The notes beneath the pieces were generated by a model. That model saw nothing but the letters and a program-made list of their open reading frames with translations. It was not told the origin of the DNA and searched no databases. From Beverwykella pulmonaria (taxonomy: Eukaryota; Ascomycota; Dothideomycetes; Pleosporales; Melanommataceae), in the NCBI GenBank assembly GCA_001599595.1, contig BCHH01000022.1, positions 139,705 through 203,704 of the forward strand: DNA of 64,000 nucleotides. The letters run 5' to 3'. The position numbers and the translations under genes are program-made. Positions 23,536 to 34,851 of the stretch are shown piece after piece; position 1 is the first letter of the stretch, and each line of letters begins with the position of its first letter.

Positions 23536-25328
23536 ATGGCTGGCACCAGCAGCCACCCCCTGCCAGTCGCTGCCTGGACGGCTTTGCTGCCCCTAGTCGG
23601 TTATATCGTCTTCTCTGTCTACCGCAATCGTGTAAAGATATACCGTATGCAGAAAGCAGGATACGTAAGCTCACTTGTACCTTGGTCTCTTGACTCCGCT
23701 GAACACCAATAGCCCATGCCAAAATGGAACTGGGTATTTGGGCACCTCCTTTCGCTCAAGCCGTACACCGATCGCTTCCCAGCAGACACCTTTATAACAA
23801 CAGCGATAAGGGACATGGCCAAAGATTTTCAAGACACCGACATGTTCTACCTAGACCTATGGCCCTTCACCACACCGGTTCTTTGTGTCTGTGAACCAGA
23901 CGCTGCGATGCAGGCCACCACAAAGAATCCCTTCCCCAAGGCTGACTCTTTCAATGTCGTGTTTGAGCCTATTATGGGAGGCCCAAATCTGCTTTCCATG
24001 AACGATCGAGAGTGGAAAGAATGGAGGTCACTCTTCAACCCTGGATTTGGCCCTGGATACCTGCTGGATCTGGTCCCCACCATCTTGCAACCAATTGAGA
24101 CCTTTTGCGGTAAACTGCGAGAACGTGCAGAAACAGTGTTTTGCCTTGAGGACCTCGCCACGCGAATGACAATGGATATCATCGTCAAAGTTACGTTGTA
24201 AGTTTTTACAACCACAACCTTATGTGTTATGATTTGCATTATGGATCGAAAATACTAACACATAACCTTGTTTTGAGGGACGACGATATGGATTACCAAA
24301 ACGGGCCCAATCCTCTTGCCGACTCTCTTCGCGCAATGATCGGCTGGACGTCTTTCGGAAACTTTCTTATTCGCCACAACCCATTTCGGCCTCTGATCAT
24401 GAAATACTACGGACGCATCATGAACAACTATATTCGAGCGGCAATGAGAAAGAGATGGGCAGAATTTAAATCCGAGCAGACCGAGGGAAACCAAAAACGC
24501 TCGAAATCTGCTATTTCGCTGGCGCTGGCGGCATACATGAACCAACTTGAAGACAAAAAGTCTCACAATGTCGAGCTTGACGAGCGCTTCGCAGCGTATG
24601 CACAATACCAGATTCGCCTTTTTCTGTTTGCTGGCCACGACACAACTACTGGCATGTTAGTTTACACATACCATATGCTCTCAAAATATCCCGAGGTGTT
24701 ACGTCAGGTGCAGGAGGAGCACGATATTGTTTTTGGCCCTGACCCAAGAGAAGCCGGAGATCGCCTCAGGGAAAATCCCTCCCTCATCAATCAGCTACCA
24801 TACACACTAGCGGTAATGAAAGAGACTATGCGTATATATGCACCCTCAGGTGCTGTGCGAGATGGCGTACCAGGTCGCTTCCTGATAGACCGTCACGGTA
24901 CGAAGTACCCGACTGAAGGCATTCATATATCTATTATGCATGCAGCCATACATGACAACCCACGCATCTATCCTCGAGCTAGAGAGTTCCTACCGGAGAG
25001 GTGGCTGGTCCAACCAGATGACCCACTTCATCCTCCCAATGGTGCATGGAGGGTGTTCGAAGTAGGACCAAGGAACTGTATTGGCCAAACCCTGGCACTC
25101 CTAGAACTACGTCTCACACTCGTCATGACGGTTCGTACGTTCAGTATTGCACCTGCATATGAAGAATGGGATACTCTCAAGCCAAAAGGTCTACTTCAGC
25201 GCTTACTGGAGGGCGCCGGAATGTCAAAGAAGGAACCCCCGACTGTTGATGGAGACAGGGCTTATCCGATCGAAAGGGGAGGCGCTCATCCAAAGGACTT
25301 GTATCCGTGCAAAGTAAAACTACTTTAG
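23536..25328 (+). CDS. Cytochrome P450 #3, StcS/CYP59-like
   Basis: Exons 23536-23664, 23713-24197 and 24278-25328 (introns 48 and 80 bp; the second has branch ACTAACA) encode 554 residues. The membrane anchor is at about residues 10-30, followed by a PMPKWNWVFGHL start to the globular domain. The I-helix motif is AGHDTTTG, ExxR is KETMR, the PERF-type motif is FLPERW, and the heme loop is FEVGPRNCIG. The C-terminal AYEEWD and AYPIERGGAHPKDLYPC segments resemble fungal CYP59-like (sterigmatocystin StcS) enzymes. Intron positions match P450 #1, so the two are paralogues. Unlike #1 it is intact. It should be ER-anchored and partnered with P450 reductase. Substrate unknown. Confidence 0.92.
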
Positions 25329-26687
25329 AAGCTCTTTGACGTGCCTTTGGTCGTTATCTTTAGCCTTGGCTCGGCTTATAACAACAACCATTTGATTTTT
25401 TTTCCTCATTGTAAGCTAGAGGTCGCTTGGTTGGGTCAATGCGCCATGCTGTTTTCTAGTTCGCTAGTGCACGGTTGGAAGATTTCTTAAATGAGCCCTG
25501 CACACATCAAAATTTTGAGAGGAGTTTTTCCATTCTATCTACGCAGAAGGGTAGATACATAAAATGTGTATACGACACATAATTTTCATATCATAGGCCC
25601 ATTGCCTATATTATCCTTCTGGTTTGATTGTACGATAGATTCTAAACAGTTAATCGCAGCTTGCAAACTGGAACCTCTGCTTAAGATACAGGTATAGGAA
25701 CTTCCTGCCGTATCCGCCAATAGGATCCTTTTTAAGTTCCTCCTAGTTAAGCTTTCGTACAAGTTAATCAGTTTATTCCTATGCTGTTCTACTATTAACT
25801 CTTCGGTACAATCTAAGCTCCAAACGTAATCATACAAAAGTGTATTTCCAAAGGTTATAACCTTCTCCTTGTATGAAATTAAGCATCACATTGTCCTCCT
25901 CTCAAAGAATAATATCTAGATACGACTTTTGATATGATCTTTAACCTCGGTAGGCAAACGCCGCCCAACATTCCACTTCTTAAATTAAGTCTTTATTGTA
26001 CAAATGCTCGCAGTAACATTGAGATCTTTTGCCAGCTATGAAGGTGCTGCTCGTCAGGCTCGCTGCAAATCACATAAATGCGCGGCGCGTATGCCATTCA
26101 CAGCATAGCGCCGCGCTCAGTGCATGCTCGGCCAGCACCCGGATCATGCCCCGTCGTATATAGGATCAACCCTCCTGAGAACCTCTTCGCTCCCAATCTT
26201 AGTGTAGCATGAAATAAAGCTAACTTGTCCTATCATTGCATCCCTTGCATCTACGATAGTGAAGACCTCGCCCATCATCACACTAGCTATTTTTTTATCT
26301 GCTCATAGGTAAGCGCTTCTTAAAACAACCCTACCAGCACCTCCCAGAATGGCTGAAGGTTAATTGTGCGACAACCAGCTACGTACGTAAGCAAATATCC
26401 AAAGGAATAGTTTATTTACTTACGCAGCGTTATTGAAATTATGGCTACGTGGTAATAGAGAGGTTGCTAGTCGTACATCACTTAAAAAGTTTTGGTATGT
26501 GCGGGACTCATTTTAACTGTTGGATACTGTAGAACCGTTCTAGAATTTGTACCATTGAACCGTTATGCCTCAACCACCTCAAATCCAACCAACCTGCACT
26601 AAAGCAACAAATAGCGGCTAGCTTGAGACCGAGAGGTAAGCTGCCTTAACGTTCACCCCCAGCTTTGTTGTCTTTGCTTCTTCTCAC
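25329..26687. other. AT-rich intergenic region with one ORF remnant
   Basis: About 1.4 kb, mostly AT-rich. A minus-strand open stretch at about 25586-25870 encodes a helical-looking segment (YDYVWSLDCTEELI, HRNKLINLYESL), but it has no ATG or partner exon that I can find, so it may be a remnant. The hairpin at 26080-26116 is listed separately. Confidence 0.4.
26080..26116. repeat. GC-rich inverted repeat (hairpin)
   Basis: Left arm GCGCGGCGCGTATGC (26080-26094) and right arm GCATAGCGCCGCGC (26103-26116) are reverse complements apart from one bulged base. An 8-base loop (CATTCACA) separates them. The hairpin stands out in AT-rich DNA without genes and is not followed by a T-run. It may be a transposable-element remnant, a regulatory palindrome or chance. 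Confidence 0.7.
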
Positions 26688-27129
26688 CTATCTCCGCGGA
26701 CCGCGTCTCTGGCTTATAAGCGTTGTATATGCTTCTTGTTGATATCGTCGCACTGAACTTATATCGCCCCAAGGCCAGTGATCAGTGTCAGATCTAAGAG
26801 ATCCGAGACCAATATCGGACTCTACCGGACCTTAAGTCAATGGTCAAACTGTATTGTGTCAAACACTAACCTCGTGCGTTCTCTTCCGTAGTGCACCACA
26901 TATCCTGGCGCTCACTTCCTCGTTTCTTAGCAAGGCAGTATTTACATGTAAAATCAATGCTCGAGCAGAGAGCCACGATGAAGATGGCGAGGAGGCTTAA
27001 GACGTCTCCTCTGGACCAGCTAGAGTTGTGGGGTGCATTATTCGTTGGGATGCGAAGGGTGTCTATACTTTTGTTGTTAGTCAGGCTGAGTATGCGTTCC
27101 AAACTTGTGCACGTGCCGTTGGTTGCCAT
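26688..27129 (-). CDS. Copy C of small membrane-protein family (intact-looking)
   Basis: Exons 26871-27129 and 26688-26830, joined across a 40-bp intron (GTTAGT...TTAAG, ATTGAC branch), encode 133 residues. The N-terminal ~45 residues are Asn/Thr-rich with an N-glycosylation-like NSS site. A hydrophobic segment (VLSLLAIFIVALCSS, about 48-65) follows, then a Cys-rich juxtamembrane part (CKYCLAKK). The C-terminal tail carries DTDHWPWGDISSVRRYQQEAY. The spliced tail matches the open exon 2 of copy A, and the N-terminal part matches the broken exon 1 of copies A and B; this is what supports the model. I do not recognise the family. A single-pass or anchored protein is inferred. The stop may be premature, since copy A's tail is longer. 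Confidence 0.55.
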
Positions 27130-29117
27130 GTTAGGATTTTAGTGATACTGCAGTTCTCTCCAAACAACGGAATTTCGAAATGAGGGTAAACAGAGAAGAA
27201 TAAAGAGTTAAGAAAGTGTGGTTGAAATATGCGTGTGCTTAGGAATGCTTGCGCAGAGGAAGAGCTTTAAATATCTTAGACTGGGTTACAATGAGCAGCA
27301 ACGGACGATGGAGATGAATGTCGACGCGCTATCGCGATGTCACATGCCCGCATGTCTTGATTCGGTATCTGCGACTTTGAATGAGATGTGTGTGATTGGA
27401 CGCGACACGCATAGATTTACTGTGACTGCAATCCCTGTCACTTCTCCCCGCCTCGAACTGTGAAGAGCAATAGGCAAAGGCCAAAATTGGCGCTGCACAA
27501 GGAGGCCAGGATTGAAGTTAATTGGATAAGGAGCGCGAATCACTGCGGCATGGCGTGAGAGATCTGGCACCGATGTTAAAAGACCGGTGAAATATAAACA
27601 TAGCCTTAGAGAGTCTCGCACGCACATGCCCCAAGCCACGTCCTCACCTTATCAGCTGATATCGCGTTCAGGTGCAGCGCCTCATTCGTCAGTGTGTTAT
27701 ACTCGCATCATGCGTCCATTGGCTGTATCTTTCGATGTGGTATGAGGATGGTTTTTATTTCTTCGGGAAGGATAAAATTGATACTCAACCCTAAAAAAAT
27801 GGGAAGAATGGGCAGGCTTATCTTATTAGGCGAAGAAGAGAATTGAAGCTGGAATTCTGCCCTTGGGTAACATTGAGCTTTTTATATTAGCTTCTACGTG
27901 ACAACCGCCGGACATGTAAAATATCTGCAAGTCCAAAGTATAAACTTCCTTAAGGACTGCCCTAGGCTGTTTGACTCCGGTTCGATGATTCGAATACGGA
28001 ACTGGGACCAAGGCTACACGTTCAACGACTGAAGTCCTAGTTAGTAATGGTACTATGCTCAACGAATTGGCAGGCTTACCATGTGTTTCGTTCTTATTCT
28101 TCATCCAGGTTCCGAAGAGTATCTATTATGAATAACGTTGTCGGCTTATTTGAAAATGTAGAAATAAGGGTGGGTAGGGCCAAAGTCTGGAAACGTCAAG
28201 AGAGCGTGCGTGTACACATCAGTGGCAGGGGCAGGGGCCATCGCTGATGATTGGCTGATGTATATGTTCAACCTGACCAGGCAGTCGTCGCGATGCTGGA
28301 GTGGAGTTGACAAAGTCCAGACACCTGATGAGAAGAGGACCGAATAGACAAGGCAACACGAGTGTGATGGAACAGACTATGATGAAGAGCAGACAGGTTG
28401 AGATTTTGGTAGATGGATCTAGTGTGGACGAGATCTTAGCATACACATCCTCATGCACGTCATGCACATCTCCATGCACATCCGCACGCACATCTGCATG
28501 CGACGCCTTCTCCGTCTATTCGCCCTTCTGCCTGGCAGAGATCCTAGACAAAAGCGACTGGCTAATAGGATGTCTTGTAGCAAGGTAGCATAGCTAAGCC
28601 ACTGGGACGAGAGACTGGGAGTTAACGAAAAGAGAATCGAGTCTAAGGTTCAGTATATGAGGGTAAATATTGTGTAAATATGCTGCCCATTACTCATGGC
28701 AGTACCTCCTTGTCTGTTTCGCGCGGCACATGGCTGCTATTTCACCAAAAACATCCGACTCTTAATTAGTACCTCGACTATTTTTAGCTAAGATGAATGT
28801 GATCAAATCATTGAACTTCTGAATCGAAAGGAATCGAGAGTCAAGCACCGTCCACAATAGCAACTTTGAACAGAAAAGTGAGGCTGGTGACTTGTACGCG
28901 GCAATATTTCAATGCTAAGGCACCAATTCGGGCGATCCTTAGTGTATCGACGAAGTGTCTTTAAATTGCCCGTTACGTATTTTTGGGATCCGGGTTCTGA
29001 TCGTAGTCTCCATTCAGCTGGGTGTAGAAGCAGTGAGTTTGAAAGTTTACATTTGTTGTCTTAAAAGGTGAACTCTGAATATACAGTCCTTCCCTCATCT
29101 AACAGTATCTTATGTCC
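27130..29117. other. Intergenic region with weak minus-strand coding hints
   Basis: About 2 kb. On the minus strand an open stretch (about 28500-28260) encodes a DVH-rich repeat and then a hydrophobic segment (TCLLFIIVCSITLVLPCLFG). Further along the same strand is a strong intron-like signal (GTAAGC at about 28079 to CTAACTAG at about 28037). I could not join these into one frame with an ATG. It may be a decayed or highly spliced membrane-protein gene. Confidence 0.35.
28441..28503. repeat. Short tandem repeat, ATGCACATC-like units
   Basis: Imperfect units of 9-12 bases built on CATGCACATC, CACGCACATC and CATGCACGT occur about six times in a row. Read on the minus strand they encode alternating Asp-Val-His residues within an open frame. 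Typical of a small minisatellite. Confidence 0.65.
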
Positions 29118-30465
29118 CTACCGCCTCCACGTTTTCTTCGGTACCGGTCCGACCTTCACCCATGTACTCTCCTGCACCTTTCCCGTGACATGATCAACAA
29201 CATACTGATCCCGATAATCTGTCTTCTCAATTTTAGACTGAGAAGGCGCACGCGTGAGGTTCTCCTGACTCGTCGACTTCCAACTTCTCGGCACATCCAT
29301 CTCATAATCGGTGCTGCGTGGGCTATCCTCCGCACCGTCGATGCGCGAATGGTGCGTTACGTGGACTTCGTTGGTGACAAAGATCTGTGCGAGATAGACG
29401 ACCACGGTCGGCCAGAAGATGGGGAGCGAACCGCAGATGATGGCGAAGTCGAGCTCGATGCAGGATATGATGAGCGTGAGCGGATACCACCATGTGAAGT
29501 CCATGGATTCGATGGCGTTCTGGTTATTGCGCACCGCGGTCCAGAGTCTGAGGATCGACATGAGAACGACGACAGAGCCTAGTATGAACAGACCAGTAAG
29601 AGCAATCACTTGCTTTCGCCCAAGTCCGAGTTTTAAGTACTCCGTCATAGGAATTACGAAGATGATGATGTCGAATGCCATATTAGTGGCAGCGAAACTG
29701 ATAAAGTTCGTCTTCGCAGCTGAAATGTCTCCCAAACCAAGGCCATAGCATTTTGCATTCACCACCGTGCGATCCCAGAAGGCGCGGACCGGGACTAGAG
29801 GAACGGAAAAAGTCAGCAGAATGTGCGGAGACTGCTAAGCTTCGGATACTGGGGCACTCACAGCACGGGAAGAAACTCATAAAAGAATACGCAAAGCCCC
29901 AAAGCATGACTAGGACAAGCAGTACGCAGCAAACGATCCGAAGCGTGCCTCTACGGAAGAGACGGAGGTATTGGCAGAGCAGCGAGATTTTCACTAGGCT
30001 TGTTGTGAGTGCGTAGCCCCCAGAAACTATGTATAACCACATCATGGTCGTTCGGAAGCTCTCTTGCGTCAAGTATAAGATGTGAGTTCCCATGCCGCCG
30101 TTCTCGATACCTTAACACTCGTGTCAGCCTCGACTTCAGGAGAAGGGGAGTATTCCTGACTGCCAATATAGCCTACCATGCATGATATATTTGCTAGGTG
30201 TGCCATGATGATAGTGTAGTCGTCCCACCCAGGCTCGCGCAGAACCCAAAAGCGCGTGTACAGCCTAGCAGCAACAGCAATCCATGCTATTGACTTGTTG
30301 TTGTCAACGGTTGACTCAGAGCGTTAGGTGTATGGAGATTATGCTTACGTGGAACGGGAGGACCGCACCATACATGGTTAAAGGCTTGTTCGACAATGGG
30401 ATAGGACCGTTTGGGTCTGGCGGGTTTTTCATCATTTCTGCGAAGATGCTGTTGATCTCTGACAT
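29118..30465 (-). CDS. Fungal rhodopsin-domain 7-TM protein #2
   Basis: Four exons (30349-30465, 30161-30293, 29862-30110, 29118-29794) with introns of 55, 50 and 67 bp give 391 residues in one frame. After a short polar N-terminus come RLYTRFWVLREPGWDDYTI (the conserved WDDY), GGMGTHI before the third helix, ALTTSLVKISLLCQYLRLFRR, and PVRAFWDRT followed by the Cys of the second loop. ISCIELDFAIICGSLPIFWP lies in the last helix, before a 100-residue polar tail. Same family as the protein at 20377-21867 but clearly diverged in sequence and intron layout. It marks the right part of the accessory block. Function unknown; signalling or metabolite sensing is only a guess. Confidence 0.87.
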
Positions 30466-32004
30466 GATGAAATGATCTCTACAATGGCCTCTAAAATGAA
30501 CAGATTCGTGTCTAGGTGGATATAAAATGCATGAATGATACGGAGTAGTTGGCAGTGTATCGTGGAGACGTCGTGGGCCAAATCCTTCGCTCGTTGATCT
30601 AGTGTAGATCAAGTTGAAGGCTTCCAACAGAATTCTGATCACTGGGGGCTTTCTGGGCGTAAGCGGTGGCGTCTCTTCTTTGTATGCACGGCATTTCAGC
30701 ACCAGTCGCTCTTTAGGGATGATCTTTGCAGGGTTCACATTCACTGTGCCGTGTGGCCCCAACCCGAATAGGAATTTCAAGCGAGCTAACCGGGAGTTTT
30801 GGCGTACAGGCCACCCATGACAGCGTTCCTGCATGCAAAACATTGATTACCTGTGATTATCATGTGAATCATGCAAGCTAGTCTTGGTGCTGCTTTCAAT
30901 TGGAGAGGCTCCGAGCGCAGCACAAACTGTTCAGGTAAGTCTGTGGGCGAGCAGAATGATTGACAGTCTAGCGCAGTATCACCTTTGTCTCTCATCCTGG
31001 GGACTTTTTTGGACTCTAAAGAGCCTGCATTTCTCGAATGATTCTGCAACAACGGAAATATTGTTTGTTGGCGTTGCGCCACTGAGAATTCTCAAGCCGC
31101 AATGAGGGGGAATACGGGGATTATGTCAGATTGGGCATTCTCCCTCCACACTGACTGGCAGCTATCAAACTTGTTGGACCGGGGGTGCGAGCGGCGCTTT
31201 GGCCTACGTGTAGAGAACCAGGGTGCAATTGGCCTCCACTTGCTGGTAACAGTCACATTCATCGGCCAGGAAAACGATACCGAAAATCAGTGAGACGACG
31301 GAATGTGGGGTGAAGATCGTATATTGAAACTCGAACTCGGCAGCAAGAGGTGCCTTTTTTGCAATCTTTTCAAGTTGCGACTCTCCTAATGTTTCACCCT
31401 ATGAACGACTGACATGAGACGGGACATGAACACGTCTGATGCGGGGCGGTCTCGACACCTGGAGTTCCTTGCAACCTCTGGATAGTTGGAATTTCTAACT
31501 CCGTGGCCCCGTTTCTAGCGAAAGGCAAGTTGCCATAGCTGCAGAAACTGATCTTCCCGCGATCTGGAAACTGTCCTTCCTTTCTCATCTTCAATATACC
31601 AGGTGCAGAATTATGTATGCTGTGGGGTTCTGCCAAAATCTCAAGACAGATGAGGTGGCGTGCGCGTCCCCGACGATTAATCCATGCTAGCCTCACGGTC
31701 CATTGCTTCACATCGCGCGGACGCCTCAGATGCCGGGCCCACGATACTACATACCGAGATTGTTGTCGTGCCGTCCCGCATCGGCATACTCGACCGTGGC
31801 CACTGCCACGATAGAAGGTGGAAAGAGATCGATATCAAAAGATTTACCTTGAATGAGGCACCGTGGAAAGACGGGATGCAATGACGCCATCACGCGAAAG
31901 CCGTTTCCTCGAGTCCCCACAAATTTCGGAGTAATAACTTTAGGGATCTTCATAGCAGCAACACCCGTTCATCCAACACCCATTGAAACTCCAAACACAC
32001 CATA
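30466..32004. other. Intergenic region, no gene supported
   Basis: About 1.5 kb between the accessory block and the housekeeping block. ORFs of 60-110 codons on both strands (for example 31394-31711 (-) and 30614-30820 (+)) show no domains. Base composition turns GC-richer toward 32 kb. Confidence 0.45.
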
Positions 32005-32898
32005 ATGTCTTCAGTCCTCTCCCGCACAGCGTCCCGCGCCTTCCGCCCCGCCTTCCGCCCTGCACTTACCATCCAGCGCCCCTGGTTGCCCCTCTCCCGC
32101 CGCCACCTTTCCACGCCCGCCGAACAACCTCGTCTGCGCCTGGGCTCCATCGGTATTCCCATCTTATCCAACCTGGCCTCACCATGAGCTAATCCCCCCC
32201 TCGCGCCCAACTTCCAGGCCAAGACCACGCACGGCGACATCGACTTCCACACGTTCATCGACAAGAGCTGGGCCATCTTGTTCTCGCACCCGGCGGACTT
32301 CACACCCGTGTGCACGACGGAACTGGGCGCGTTCGCAAAGCTGAAAGATGAATTTGAGCGGCGGGGTGTGAAGATGATTGGACTTGTACGAAGCCCCTAG
32401 CCCTCTCTACACACGGAGGTTCTAGGCTAACGGTGGATGGTCATGGTATAGAGCGCCAACGACCTCTCCTCGCATGCTCAGTGGGTCGACGACATCAACG
32501 AGGTGTCCAACACCACGGTGCAGTTCCCTATCATTGCCGACGCCGACCGCAACGTCGCCTTCTTGTACGACATGATATCGCAGGACGACCTGGACAATAT
32601 TGCAGAGAAGGGAATTGCGTTTACGATCCGCGCCGTGTTCGTCATCGACCCTGCGAAAAAGATCCGGCTCACGATGCTGTATCCTGCGTCCACGGGGCGT
32701 AATACTAGCGAGGTGCTGCGCGTGATCGACAGTCTGCAGACGGGCGATAGGGAGGGGGTTGCGACGCCGATTAATTGGCAAGTTGGCGAGGATGTGATTG
32801 TGCCGCCGTCGGTCTCGACGGAAGCAGCAAAGGCGAAGTTTGGGCAAGTCCGCGAGGTTAAGCCGTATCTCCGGTATACGAGCGTCGCGAAGAAATAA
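32005..32898 (+). CDS. PRX1: Mitochondrial 1-Cys peroxiredoxin (Prx6 type)
   Basis: Exons 32005-32152, 32189-32385 and 32452-32898 encode 263 residues. The N-terminus is Arg-rich and acid-free ([19 protein letters not shown]), typical of a mitochondrial presequence. The thioredoxin-fold domain starts at [16 protein letters not shown]. The peroxidatic Cys lies in [14 protein letters not shown], and the Prx6-type C-terminal domain ([28 protein letters not shown]) is complete. It should reduce H2O2 and organic hydroperoxides in the matrix, using glutathione or thioredoxin for recycling, as yeast Prx1. Intron 2 (66 bp) has a clear GGCTAAC branch. Intron 1 is only 36 bp and could be misplaced by a few codons. 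Converges on the carrier gene. Confidence 0.93.
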
Positions 32899-33114
32899 AG
32901 GGCGATAGCTGCATGAGAAGTCTTTTCGATGGGAATAAATAGTACGTACAAGAATGTCCGTCTACGAATTCAACATTCTATATCGAGCTTCCCCAGTTTC
33001 GCAGATGAAAAGGCGACTGCCTTTGCCTCGCTTCCCAATGCCGTACCAAAACCCAAACATACCCTACCTCGAACATGCAACCGTGAAAGCGGTACGACCA
33101 CCCCCGATATCCCC

Positions 33115-34188
33115 CTACTCGACGTCACCCCCGCCATCAAACGCCTTGCTCATCGCCTTGTGTGCCAACTCGACCCCCAAAAACGTCGCTGCATTCGCCG
33201 GCACCGCTCTGGCCAACGCAGGCCCTATCCCAGGGAAAAACGCCTTGTACCCTCCACTCTTATAAATGCCCCTAATTGTGCCGCCAATGGTAGGCTGCCC
33301 CTCTGCACTCTGCAATCGACTCTTAATCGTATCGATCGGGAACACAGGGATCCACATAGCGACTCCCGCGGCTCCTCCCGCAACCATGACCGCCGGAAGC
33401 GACAGCTGCCCTGGAAGGCCCGTCACTGGGTCCTTGGGCGTAAGTTTCCTCTTGACGATTTCGTACGTGGCAAAGTATGCCGCGGACCCGGGCCCATCTC
33501 TCGCGAGCGTCATTGCGCTGCCCCTAAACACCGAGCGAATCCCACCCTCCTTGTAGAGCTGCCTCACTACGTCCACGCCGCCGGAGTATTTGGGCTTTTC
33601 GCCGGGGGCTAGTTGTTTTTGGCCTTGGATCTGGAGGAGCACTTTGACTCGCTCAAAGGGCGCTGTGATGAGTGTCATGGGGATGGCGCTGAAGAAGCCC
33701 GCGGCTGAGATTTGCGCGACGCTGAATTGGGCGCCCGGCGCGAGGGGAGAGATGGAGGAGACGATGTTCTTGCCTACGTCGTAGCCCCAGAAGGACACCG
33801 CGACTATCCAAAATATGTTAGCCCTTTCTTCTTCTCAGCCCTCCACAAATCATCCCCAAGTATTGAAAATAAGGATAGGAAACTCACACATCGGCGTAAC
33901 ACCCACCAACGGCGCACTAACCCCCGCATACAACCCCCTCGCGAGCCCCTCCCTCGCAATCGTCTTCCTAACAACATCCATCGCGCCGCTGTAGACACCC
34001 TTCTCTGCAGTCTGCAGTCGTACTTTCACGAGATCGAACGGGTGCCCCACAACCACGGCGCAAACACCGCCCACACCGCCGGCCGCCAGTGCGCGCAGAG
34101 ACTGTAGGGAGGACTTGGATGCTTCGACGACATCTTCTTTGAGCTCGGCGGGGGAGGGGAGAGAGGGCAGGTTTTCGGTTGCCGTCAT
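33115..34188 (-). CDS. CRC1: Mitochondrial carnitine/acylcarnitine carrier
   Basis: Exons 33888-34188 and 33115-33803 (84-bp intron) encode 329 residues. Three mitochondrial-carrier repeats are present, with signature motifs PFDLVKVRLQ (repeat 1), PFERVKVLLQ (repeat 2) and PIDTIKSRLQ (repeat 3). The stretch VGVTPMFAVSFWGYDVGK across the splice junction is characteristic of the carnitine/acylcarnitine carriers (yeast Crc1, Aspergillus AcuH). These exchange acylcarnitines for carnitine across the inner membrane, feeding acetyl or fatty acyl units into mitochondria during growth on acetate or fatty acids. It converges with the peroxiredoxin gene; stop codons are about 215 bp apart. Confidence 0.94.
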
Positions 34189-34851
34189 CGTGAATGCGAT
34201 GTATGACGATGGTGGGGCGCGTGCGTTTCAGAGAAGCCGCGATTGCGCGCCGCGAGTCCTCTTCAGGCTCGAACAAGTAAATGCGAGGATAGACAGAGGC
34301 GCAAGACAGCAGCGCAGAGCTTTCAAAGAGGGAATTTCGGCGTGGTGGAGTGAAAAATGTAAAGAGCGCGTTTTGATTAAGCATGTGCAGGTGCTCCAGA
34401 TCTCCGGAGCTTGGCCGGCAGCGCGGCCCTTGCTGAGCCGAGGCAAAGAATGGCCGAGTGAACAAGGGCATGGTGGGTATGGCTCCCCGCGCAGAGCCGC
34501 CTCGTCACCTCCGAGGAAGCGCTCCGGCGATGCTGAATACAAATTGTTCAAGAGTAGGGCTGGATTCCACTCCTTACTAAATTACTTAACAATACGGTCT
34601 GCTAGAAAGTTGTTACATGGTCTCATTTCTGTAAAGTGCCAACTCTATTCCCGAATCGAGCGAGGGGAGTAGACTCTACCGGTATACCCATATACCGTAT
34701 GCCAGCGTAAGACATGATCCACACTTTTCATCCGTGGCTGGAATCGCCTTCCTGTCCCAATATAGTCCATTGAACTCCTGGCCAAAACCGCCTTTCGACT
34801 TCATCGATCCTTTCAACCCCTCGAAAGAACCGCCTCCCCTGTCCAGTTCCA
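34189..34851. other. Intergenic region between carrier and Myb genes
   Basis: About 0.66 kb holding the carrier promoter and the 3' region of the Myb gene. A plus-strand ORF (34115-34672) overlaps the carrier's 5' end and shows no domain, so it is not called. Confidence 0.5.

Noticed and set aside
32422..32951. Minus-strand ORFs of 141-157 codons opposite the peroxiredoxin
   Set aside because: Antisense shadows of a GC-rich coding exon with an identified product on the other strand.
33314..33612. Plus-strand ORF running through the carrier gene (32929-33612)
   Set aside because: It lies antisense to the carnitine carrier, which has three complete carrier motifs.
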